Made by a program: the position numbers and the translations under genes. This document shows positions 8,857 to 14,710 of a DNA stretch of 44,058 nt, in pieces. How positions within the stretch are numbered: position 1 is the stretch's first letter; each line of letters begins with the position of its first letter. Source of the DNA: an uncultured Planctomycetota bacterium (GTDB lineage: Bacteria > Planctomycetota > Phycisphaerae > Sedimentisphaerales > UBA12454). The stretch is from the NCBI GenBank assembly GCA_903847315.1, contig CAINDG010000023.1:1-44058 (forward strand). The letters run 5' to 3'. The notes under the pieces were generated by a model, which saw nothing but the letters and a program-made list of their open reading frames with translations, was not told the DNA's origin and did not search any database.

Positions 8857-10230
8857 TTATTCATAACGCAAAGCCTCTATTGGGTCTAACCGTGAGGCCT
8901 TCCACGCGGGATAAAATCCGAAAATAAGACCGACACTCATAGAAACAAGAACCGCCGCGATGATAGCGGTTAATGAAGTTTCGACCGGCCAGTGCTTAAA
9001 GTATTTAACAAGCAGCGCTCCGCCGTGCCCAAGCAGAATTCCCAACACGCCGCCTATCAGGCACAGGACGATAGCTTCGACCAAAAATTGCCTGAGAATG
9101 TCGCGTGCCCTGGCGCCGACCGACATTCGTAATCCGATTTCGCGAGTACGTTCAGTAACGGATACGAGCATAATATTCATAATTCCGACTCCGCCGACAA
9201 TCAGCGAGATAAGAGCGACACACAGCAGCAGGTTTGTCATTAATGACGTGGCTGTGGTAAAAGTTTTAATCATTTCGGTCATATCGCGAATGCTGAAATC
9301 ATCCGGCTCTTCCTGGCGAATATGATGACGTTCTCTTAATACGGCAGTTACCTGGCGGATAGCCAGGGGGATATTTTGTGTGGAAGATGTTGAAGTCAGG
9401 ATATTATCTACATTGGCGAAACGCACCGGTTGAGGTGTATCGGCAGCCTGAGTTGTCGATTGCGTCGGATACAGACTGAGCTGACTGCTGGGGTAAAGAT
9501 TTTTAAGAGAGTTTACCGTAGTCGAGCTTGTTGAAGCGGCACTGCTTTGGTTAACATTACCTAATGAAGTACCTGAAACCCGATACTTAATGGATGTCCA
9601 GGGGGCAATAATGATATCGTCCTGGTCCATACCCATCATATTTGCACCTTTGACGGTCAATACGCCTACAATTTTAAAAGATACATTTTTTATTCTGATT
9701 TCTTTGCCGATGGGAGAATCGCCCTCGAATAATTCACGGGCGAGAGTATTGCCTACAAGACATACTTTATTTGCGTTGCGGACATCCTTGTCGGTAAAAA
9801 CATCTCCCTGCGCCAGTTCGGTCCAGTTGCGTATACTCAGATAAGCAGGCGTAGAGCCGACGATGAAGAATGGCACCCAGTTCTTATTGCCGTAAACTAC
9901 CTGTGTCCTTGCCTGAACAATGGGAGCTACGTATTGAACCGCGGGGCATTGCTGAAGAATGGCGTCGCAGTCCTGCGGCGAGAGAGTCATAACGCTTCCT
10001 GCGCCGAAGCTGACTCCGCCGCTGGCCGCGGTACCGGGCTGAATCATAATCATATTCGAGCCCATACTGACGATTGATTTTTGAATTGCCGCCGAAGCGC
10101 CGTTGCCGATTTCCATCATAGCGATGACCGCGGCGATACCAATAATAATGCCAAGAGTGGTCAGTGTGGCCCGCATAGGATTGCGGCGAAGAGCCCGCAG
10201 CGCGATAGACATTGTGCGGTAAATCTTCAT
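8857..10230 (-). CDS. MacB-like ABC transporter permease (FtsX/MacB_PCD)
   Basis: A 457-residue permease with the MacB topology: TM1 near residues 20-42 (RATLTTLGIIIGIAAVIAM), a large periplasmic domain, then three C-terminal TM segments after residue 330 with VGGVGIMNIMLVSVTERTREIGLR, the conserved FtsX coupling motif. E. coli MacB carries the ATPase on the same chain; here the ATPase is a separate upstream gene overlapping by the ATGA at 10227-10230. Such proteins act as mechanotransmitters that drive export through MacA and a TolC-type channel. Substrate unknown. Confidence 0.93.
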   Translation of the reverse strand: MKIYRTMSIALRALRRNPMRATLTTLGIIIGIAAVIAMMEIGNGASAAIQKSIVSMGSNMIMIQPGTAASGGVSFGAGSVMTLSPQDCDAILQQCPAVQYVAPIVQARTQVVYGNKNWVPFFIVGSTPAYLSIRNWTELAQGDVFTDKDVRNANKVCLVGNTLARELFEGDSPIGKEIRIKNVSFKIVGVLTVKGANMMGMDQDDIIIAPWTSIKYRVSGTSLGNVNQSSAASTSSTTVNSLKNLYPSSQLSLYPTQSTTQAADTPQPVRFANVDNILTSTSSTQNIPLAIRQVTAVLRERHHIRQEEPDDFSIRDMTEMIKTFTTATSLMTNLLLCVALISLIVGGVGIMNIMLVSVTERTREIGLRMSVGARARDILRQFLVEAIVLCLIGGVLGILLGHGGALLVKYFKHWPVETSLTAIIAAVLVSMSVGLIFGFYPAWKASRLDPIEALRYE

Positions 10231-10934
10231 TTCACACCTCCCGCATCGGATTTTATTTCGCCCTCGATTATGCCGTCGCTGATTCGGATTATTCTTTTAG
10301 CGTGTTTGGCAATGTTGGCGTCGTGTGTTACGAGGATAATAGTAATGCCCTGCTGCTGATTAAGCTGCTGGAACAGTCGCAGGATGTCCTCGCTGGTGTG
10401 CGAATCCAGATTTCCGGTAGGCTCATCGGCAAGAAGAATTGACGGTTTATTTATTAAAGCGCGGGCAATCGCGACTCTCTGCTGCTGTCCGCCGGAGAGC
10501 TGAGATGGTTCGTGGTCCATTCTATCTGCCAGTCCTAAAAGATTAAGCATTTCCACCGATCTTTGTTTTGCCTGTCGTTCCGGCAGATGTTCTACGCTGT
10601 ACGACAGCGGCATCATCACGTTGTCCAATGCGCTTGTGCGGGGCAGCAGATTGAAGTTCTGGAACACAAAACCAATTCTGCTGTTTCGCAGCATCGCTCG
10701 CCCGTCGGAGGATAAGCCAGATATTTCCTGTCCGTCCAGCCGATACTCGCCTGAAGTCGGGTGGTCGAGACATCCGAGGATATTCATTAATGTGCTTTTG
10801 CCTGAACCGGAAGTGCCCATCAGCGCAACAAACTCGCCCTGCTCGATAGAAAACGACACTCCCTTTAGCACCGGCACATCTATGTCGCCGAGGTAATATG
10901 TTTTCCAAATATCTTTTAATTCAAGCAACTGCAT
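10227..10934 (-). CDS. ABC transporter ATP-binding protein (MacB/LolD type)
   Basis: A 235-residue nucleotide-binding domain. Walker A is GTSGSGKST (about residue 39), the Q-loop region is [17 protein letters not shown], the signature is [15 protein letters not shown] (about 143) and Walker B is [13 protein letters not shown] (about 166), followed by the H-loop ILVTHD. The [11 protein letters not shown] box is typical of the MacB/LolD/FtsE group. The stop overlaps the permease start by four bases, which indicates translational coupling. It powers the MacB-like permease. Confidence 0.95.
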   Translation of the reverse strand: MQLLELKDIWKTYYLGDIDVPVLKGVSFSIEQGEFVALMGTSGSGKSTLMNILGCLDHPTSGEYRLDGQEISGLSSDGRAMLRNSRIGFVFQNFNLLPRTSALDNVMMPLSYSVEHLPERQAKQRSVEMLNLLGLADRMDHEPSQLSGGQQQRVAIARALINKPSILLADEPTGNLDSHTSEDILRLFQQLNQQQGITIILVTHDANIAKHAKRIIRISDGIIEGEIKSDAGGVK

Positions 10935-10974
10935 AATATTTTTATCCCAAATTCATAATCATCTAATACCAATT

Positions 10975-12246
10975 CTATCTACTACCTCGACCGCTGCTGC
11001 TACTGCCGGTACTGCCGGTACTGCCGCTACTACTGCTTCCGCTGCGGCTTCTTCTTATCTGCGGTACGAACGGATTAGTAGTACCGCTGTCGGCTGTCTG
11101 CTGCTTTTGCTGCTGTCCGGTAATAATCCGAAGACCTTCTTTAATCTCATCACCCTGCACTTCTGTTTTTGTGCTGTCGGACAAACCAAGCCGAACCTTA
11201 ATCGGCCTCAAAGAAGTGCCCTGTTGCATCCAAACGACGCCGTTGGCTGCACCCTGCGTTTCAGTGGTAGAGGCTGTTCGAAATTCGGGACTTATCTCTT
11301 CTGGTTTGGGCGACCATCGCAAAGCGGCATTCGGTACCAGCAATACATTACTGCTGCTGCCGACTTCAAACTTGACATTAGCCGTAAGATATGGAAACAG
11401 CTTTCCGCTGGAATTCTCTGTGATGACCTCTACTGTGTAAGTGACGACATTTTGTGTCATCGTGGCGTTATAACGAATTTTGCCTACGGTACCCGGGAAG
11501 ATTTCGCCGGGATAAGCGTCAACGGTAAAAGTTACAGCTTGGCCCGGATGGATATTTCCGATATCAGTCTCATTGACAGATACCCAGACCTGCATACGTT
11601 TAAGGTCCTTGGCAATAAGAAACAGACTTGGAGCATTAAGGCTTGAAACGACAGTTTGACCGATATTTACCCTTCGGTCAATAATAACGCCTTTGACCGG
11701 CGATTTGATTGTGCAGTAATTGAGATTTATTTGTGCCCTGTCAAGGGTTGCCTGGGAAAGCGCCACATTTGCCTTTGCAGTATCAAAGGCGGATTTGTAT
11801 GCGTCGTAACTGCTTTCGGCCAGTGCTTCGGACGGTCCCAGTTTCTGTGCACGGCTCCAGTCGCGTTCAGCCTGATACAGCTTGGCATTGGCCTCCTGTA
11901 GTTGAGCTGTGGCCAGCGCTACGTCCGCTGCATAAAGAGAATCGTTTATTTTAGCCAGAACCGTACCTTCTTCCACAACTGAGCCGTAATCGACTGTATT
12001 GCCGTCTTTATCTTTACCGAAATAATAGACCATTCCGGCAACCTGTGCGCCGACATCGACAACTTCCTCAGGCTCTATTGTGCCGGTGGCGCTGATAGTG
12101 ATTAAGAGATTGCCTCGTTTCACTTCGGCTGTGGAATAAGAAACTGCTTGTCCATCAGCGGAACGGCGAGAGTACCACATAGCGATAACGCCGATAAGAA
12201 CCAATGCGATAATTACAATAACAATTTTGTTGAGTGGATGTTTCAT
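10975..12246 (-). CDS. MacA-like periplasmic adaptor (HlyD/MFP family)
   Basis: A 423-residue adaptor with one N-terminal TM anchor (about residues 7-26), a biotinyl-lipoyl-like half motif with ATGTIEPEEVVDVGAQVAG, an alpha-helical hairpin (about residues 95-160), the second half motif IKSPVKGVIIDRRVNIGQTV, then beta-barrel and membrane-proximal domains. The last 25 residues are a Ser/Gly/Arg-rich low-complexity tail (nt 10978-11050) that the family does not normally have. The start overlaps the TetR stop by ATGA, so it is translated from the regulator's transcript. It should pair with the MacB-like ATPase and permease. Confidence 0.94.
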   Translation of the reverse strand: MKHPLNKIVIVIIALVLIGVIAMWYSRRSADGQAVSYSTAEVKRGNLLITISATGTIEPEEVVDVGAQVAGMVYYFGKDKDGNTVDYGSVVEEGTVLAKINDSLYAADVALATAQLQEANAKLYQAERDWSRAQKLGPSEALAESSYDAYKSAFDTAKANVALSQATLDRAQINLNYCTIKSPVKGVIIDRRVNIGQTVVSSLNAPSLFLIAKDLKRMQVWVSVNETDIGNIHPGQAVTFTVDAYPGEIFPGTVGKIRYNATMTQNVVTYTVEVITENSSGKLFPYLTANVKFEVGSSSNVLLVPNAALRWSPKPEEISPEFRTASTTETQGAANGVVWMQQGTSLRPIKVRLGLSDSTKTEVQGDEIKEGLRIITGQQQKQQTADSGTTNPFVPQIRRSRSGSSSSGSTGSTGSSSSGRGSR

Positions 12247-12938
12247 TTTAGCACCTTATCTATATGGCTTTGGTCTATAAGCTGACCTGTTTCAATTTGC
12301 AGTCTGATTTCGCGTATGCCGGCAAGAGAGAAACGGATAATATGGTCGGCTATTTCCTCGATTGTGAAATTTTCAGGCAGCATTCCTTTTATACCTGCCG
12401 CAAAGAACGCCTTTCGGCGCCGTTCCTGGATTGTCATATTAAGGCATTGCGACATAGTGCTCATTTGGCAGAGCATAATCTGCTGCTCAGATGCGCCTTC
12501 GCCCAGCAGCTCCCGGATGACACAGAACATCTCATGTTGTAAAGGTTCGATGGATTCCCGTATAACTTTTTCCAGCAGACCTGTAGGCGTTGTTAATTCT
12601 TTCGACATTATTTCGAACTCAAAGCTGTCGAGCCTGCTGAATCTCCGTATGGCAGCGAGTATACGGCCGCGAAAACGTTCTTTGGCAGGGGCGTCAGAAG
12701 GGACGCCTCCGTCCGGCGAATAAGTTTCTAAGGAACGATTGAACGCCAGCCGCCACGCTTCGACGTATAATGTTTCCTTGTCTCCGAAATAATAATTTAT
12801 CGCCGCGACATTCGCTCCCGCCGCTTCGCATATCTCTGCGACAGTAGCATCTCGATATCCTTTTTCCGCGAATATCCTGCAGGCACTTTCAAGTAATTTA
12901 GTTCGAACGCCGCTTCCCTGTTTTTTTGTTAGTCTCAT
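12243..12938 (-). CDS. TetR/AcrR-family regulator, CecR-like
   Basis: A 231-residue TetR-family repressor. The helix-turn-helix lies at about residues 30-62 (GYRDATVAEICEAAGANVAAINYYFGDK), and the C-terminal domain resembles the CecR (YbiH) ligand-binding domain. In E. coli, CecR likewise heads an operon encoding an HlyD-type adaptor and ABC exporter, which matches the layout here. It is the first gene of the efflux operon and overlaps the adaptor by four bases. Palindromes directly upstream (12965-13026) are candidate operators, which would make it autoregulatory. The ligand is unknown. Confidence 0.92.
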   Translation of the reverse strand: MRLTKKQGSGVRTKLLESACRIFAEKGYRDATVAEICEAAGANVAAINYYFGDKETLYVEAWRLAFNRSLETYSPDGGVPSDAPAKERFRGRILAAIRRFSRLDSFEFEIMSKELTTPTGLLEKVIRESIEPLQHEMFCVIRELLGEGASEQQIMLCQMSTMSQCLNMTIQERRRKAFFAAGIKGMLPENFTIEEIADHIIRFSLAGIREIRLQIETGQLIDQSHIDKVLK

Positions 12939-12964
12939 ATAGTTTCTCCATTAATTCTAATCGG

Positions 12965-13026
12965 CATTTTAAATGTCGATATTAACGTCCGTTAAAAGTT
13001 AAAATGTCCATTTTAAATGGACATTT
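12965..13026. promoter_or_regulatory. Cluster of palindromic operator candidates upstream of the TetR gene
   Basis: Three dyads sit 25-90 nt upstream of the regulator start. CATTTTAAATG occurs at 12965-12975 and again at 13009-13019. The second copy is the centre of a near-perfect 25-nt palindrome (13002-13026): 12-bp arms AAATGTCCATTT/AAATGGACATTT around one central T. Between them TTAACG-TC-CGTTAA (12982-12995) is a perfect 6+2+6 dyad. TetR-family repressors usually bind such sites in their own promoters. Binding is inferred. Confidence 0.65.
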
Positions 13027-13472
13027 AAATTGTAGTTTATTTTCGGTTAAAAGTCAAATTATTTTTTATATTAATTGCATATCTTGTTATTTTATAAGTA
13101 TTTACGGAAGATATAATTTTAAGGGGAATATCGTTTATTTCAGGTGCAAATATATCCTAAATAGGATCGGTTTAAAGATTATAGTCTATTTATTCATAGG
13201 CACTGTTTCCTGCTGAACGGCATCCCTGAATTATCTACCGTAATAGTGGTTTTGCAGCGTTTGGAAATCGCGGCCGTTTTGGTCAGGGTGCGCCAAAATG
13301 GTCATTTTGTTTTTAAGTGTTTTTTAAAAAGGAACCTGTGAGAGAAAAAATATTTTTTCATCGGCCGAAACGGTCGGTCGTAAAAATTTTTGTTTTGGCG
13401 CGCATAATTTTTTTACTTTTCTAACCATTTATGAATGAACAAGTTAAAAAATTATTTTTCAAAAAAACCTTC
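13027..13472. other. Non-coding stretch upstream of the sigma-54 promoter
   Basis: There is no convincing gene in this AT-rich region. It holds dyads that could be activator sites: ATCCTA-AA-TAGGAT (13154-13167), CAAAATG-GT-CATTTTG (13294-13300 and 13303-13309), and an inverted pair GCGCCAAAA (13290-13298) and TTTTGGCGC (13393-13401). The last two sets lie roughly 80-210 bp upstream of the -24/-12 promoter, a usual distance for enhancer-binding proteins. The role is inferred. Confidence 0.4.
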
Positions 13473-13488
13473 TGGCACGCAGGTTGCA
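13473..13488 (+). promoter_or_regulatory. Sigma-54 (-24/-12) promoter
   Basis: TGGCACG (13473-13479), four bases, then TTGCA (13484-13488) matches the sigma-54 consensus TGGCACG-N4-TTGCW at every defined position, with GG and GC 10 bp apart. Transcription would start near 13498-13500, about 60 nt before the receiver-like gene. An enhancer-binding activator would be needed; none is encoded in this window. Confidence 0.85.
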
Positions 13489-13520
13489 ATATATAACTCG
13501 GAAGAAGAAGTAAATCGTTG

Positions 13521-13571
13521 AGGACGAGAAGAGTAATCTTCTTGGAAGTTAGGTGTACTAATGCTCGTCCT
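13521..13571 (+). promoter_or_regulatory. Leader structure enclosing the start region of the receiver-like gene
   Basis: AGGACGAG (13521-13528) pairs perfectly with CTCGTCCT (13564-13571), which begins at the second codon. The ribosome binding site AGGTG (13551-13555) and the ATG at 13561 lie inside the loop. A competing small hairpin AGAAGA-GTAA-TCTTCT (13527-13542) has a GNRA-type tetraloop. The leader also starts with a purine tract GGAAGAAGAAG near 13500. Translation control by folding is possible. Confidence 0.5.
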
Positions 13572-13980
13572 TGTAAAAGCGAATGTTGTAATGGTAGGAC
13601 TCGGAGGAAGAAGTGGCGCCTTAAAAAGGCTGCCAATCCGGGTCTTTTTTATTCAGACCGGCGCTAAAGCCGGACGCTCTTTGAAAAATGAAAGTGTCGA
13701 CAGTGTCATTAGTAAATGGGACCTGCCGGATGCGCCCGATGGGCAATTCCTGAAAAACCTGCGGCTGGCAAAACCTTATATGCCGGTCATTGCCATCGTT
13801 AATCCAAACGATGTCAGGCAGGAAATAGCGGCCCGGAGCATTGGCGCGGCAGCGGTGCTAAGCAGCGATGTCAGCGACCAGGTGTTCAGGCAGACCGCGG
13901 TGGGCGTCCTTGGACTTAATGATACTGAAGAAATCCAGAAACTCTGTGCAGTTGCAGACGATGAAAATCGTCGTGTCTGA
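13561..13980 (+). CDS. Orphan degenerate receiver-domain protein
   Basis: A 139-residue protein whose residues from about 27 on read as a CheY-like fold: a hydrophobic first strand RVFFIQTGA without the usual acidic pair, a second stretch VDSVISKWDLPDAPDGQFL resembling the phosphoacceptor loop (D-x-P-x-x-x-G), then PVIAIVNPNDVRQEI and IGAAAVLSSDV, where an active receiver would carry a conserved Lys. Missing acidic-pocket residues and Lys suggest a pseudo-receiver. There is no output domain. AGGTG lies 5 nt before the ATG; a second ATG at 13591 is possible. It is the only protein gene between the sigma-54 promoter and the RNA array. Function unknown. Confidence 0.7.
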   Translation: MLVLVKANVVMVGLGGRSGALKRLPIRVFFIQTGAKAGRSLKNESVDSVISKWDLPDAPDGQFLKNLRLAKPYMPVIAIVNPNDVRQEIAARSIGAAAVLSSDVSDQVFRQTAVGVLGLNDTEEIQKLCAVADDENRRV

Positions 13981-14045
13981 CACGGGCCAAAGACCGAACA
14001 GTGATATGGACCCGATTTGTCGACCAGCAACCGCACTGGTTTATA
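13981..14045 (+). repeat. RNA array unit 0 (diverged first copy)
   Basis: The loop motif GAACAGTGAT is at 13996-14005, closed by a weak stem CGGGCC/GGACCCG (13983-14013). The second hairpin is ACCAG/CTGGT at 14023-14040, a different stem in the position where later units have CACGG/CCGTG. No CU-rich tract precedes it, because the receiver gene ends there. Just after it, GGGAGGGAGG (14046-14055) could pair with the CU tract of unit A. Confidence 0.6.
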
Positions 14046-14074
14046 GGGAGGGAGGCCAGAGAAACAAATATAAC

Positions 14075-14161
14075 TTCTTCTCCTCCTCCAAGGTGGGTTG
14101 TGACCGGACAGTGATAGATGGTTACAGCCCTCCGGAGAGCAACCACGGCTTGACCGTGATT
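14075..14161 (+). repeat. RNA array unit A
   Basis: CU tract TTCTTCTCCTCCTCC (14075-14089). Hairpin 1 has arms 14092-14105 and 14120-14133, with 13 of 14 positions paired (two G-U), and presents GGACAGTGATAGAT. Hairpin 2 is CACGG-CTTGA-CCGTG (14144-14158). Confidence 0.8.
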
Positions 14162-14179
14162 AAATAAGGGCTCAGGAAG

Positions 14180-14275
14180 TTTTCTCCTCCTCCCAAATGA
14201 GCGGGCTTGTGATCGGACAGTGATAATAGTCGGTTACAGCCCACTCGCGAGCAAGCACGGTCTGGGACCGTGATA
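14180..14275 (+). repeat. RNA array unit B
   Basis: CU tract TTTTCTCCTCCTCCC (14180-14194). Hairpin 1 has arms 14199-14215 and 14231-14246, with one bulged T and one mismatch, and loop motif GGACAGTGAT at 14215-14224. Hairpin 2 is CACGGTC-TGG-GACCGTG (14256-14272), two base pairs longer than in unit A with both sides changed together. Confidence 0.82.
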
Positions 14276-14318
14276 ATTATAGAACCCGTCAGGAGGGGCG
14301 GGTCAGGCTCACAGAGAG

Positions 14319-14408
14319 TTTTCTCCTCCTCCCACGAGTAGGGTTATGGCTGAACAGTGATACATAGGTTATGACCCTCTCGACAGCAAGCACGGCTTAG
14401 CCGTGATG
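14319..14408 (+). repeat. RNA array unit C
   Basis: CU tract TTTTCTCCTCCTCCC (14319-14333), identical to unit B. Hairpin 1 pairs CGAG (14335-14338) with CTCG (14379-14382) and GGGTTATGGC (14341-14350) with GTTATGACCC (14368-14377), loop motif GAACAGTGAT at 14352-14361. Hairpin 2 is CACGGC-TTA-GCCGTG (14391-14405). Confidence 0.82.
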
Positions 14409-14445
14409 ATATATATCTGCCGCAGGCGGATGAAGCTAAGAATCA

Positions 14446-14536
14446 TTTTCTCCTCCCACGGAGTTAGGGTTGTCGGCTGAACAGTGAAAGTTCGGTTACA
14501 ACCCTTTTTTGAAAAGAGCATAGCCGAAAGCTATGT
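14446..14536 (+). repeat. RNA array unit D, ending hairpin 1 in a T-tract
   Basis: CU tract TTTTCTCCTCCC (14446-14457). Hairpin 1 has arms 14466-14482 and 14490-14505, pairing throughout except one unpaired C, loop AGTGAAA, followed at once by TTTTT; it could work as an intrinsic terminator. Hairpin 2 is CATAGC-CGAAA-GCTATG (14519-14535): two base pairs differ from unit C on both sides, C-G to T-A and G-C to A-T. Confidence 0.82.
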
Positions 14537-14578
14537 TTTATATAGAATGCTTACGGAATGAAGCATCACCCAATGTTA

Positions 14579-14627
14579 GGCCCCGGCCACAGATCACTGT
14601 TCGGTCTTAGGTCGGGGCCAGTTTTTT
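14579..14627 (+). terminator. Array terminator with loop complementary to the repeat loops
   Basis: GGCCCCGGCC (14579-14588) pairs with GGTCGGGGCC (14610-14619), ten pairs with one G-U, followed by AGTTTTTT. The 21-nt loop contains ATCACTGTTCGGTC (14593-14606), the exact reverse complement of GACCGAACAGTGAT at 13992-14005 in unit 0. Units A, B and C also pair at all 14 positions when G-U is allowed; unit D pairs at 13. A loop-loop interaction within the RNA or between processed units is likely. A small hairpin ATGCTT/AAGCAT (14547-14566) precedes it. Confidence 0.88.
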
Positions 14628-14710
14628 ACGCATTTCAAAACAGCAATATTCATTCAGCTTCAGCGATATTTGTTCGGCAATATTCATTTCCAAAAGATTA
14701 ACTAAAATAA

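Larger units (their letters stand above)
13981..14627 (+). ncRNA. Tandem structured RNA array with anti-SD tracts
   Basis: Starting directly after the receiver-like stop, about 650 nt carry no convincing ORF but five copies of a GRACAGTGAW loop, at 13996, 14106, 14215, 14352 and 14479 (spacing 109-137 nt). The four complete units have the same order: a CU-rich tract with CTCCTCC, a hairpin of 10-16 bp presenting the loop, and a second short hairpin of CACGG(N)/(N)CCGTG type. Stems vary in sequence while staying paired, which indicates selection on RNA structure. The array ends in two intrinsic terminators. It probably shares the sigma-54 transcript and may be processed into single units. I do not recognise an existing RNA family. 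Confidence 0.82.

Noticed and set aside
13868-14167. Protein-coding frames inside the RNA array
   Set aside because: Frames of 76-99 codons on both strands cross the hairpins, have no ribosome binding site and no recognisable domain.
13981-14540. CsrA/RsmA sponge RNA
   Set aside because: Only units A and B have GGA in the loop; units 0, C and D have GAA, while the whole ACAGTGA part is conserved. The conserved feature is therefore not a CsrA motif.
13981-14627. CRISPR array
   Set aside because: The repeats are long, diverged and carry internal hairpins; there are no uniform spacers and no cas genes.
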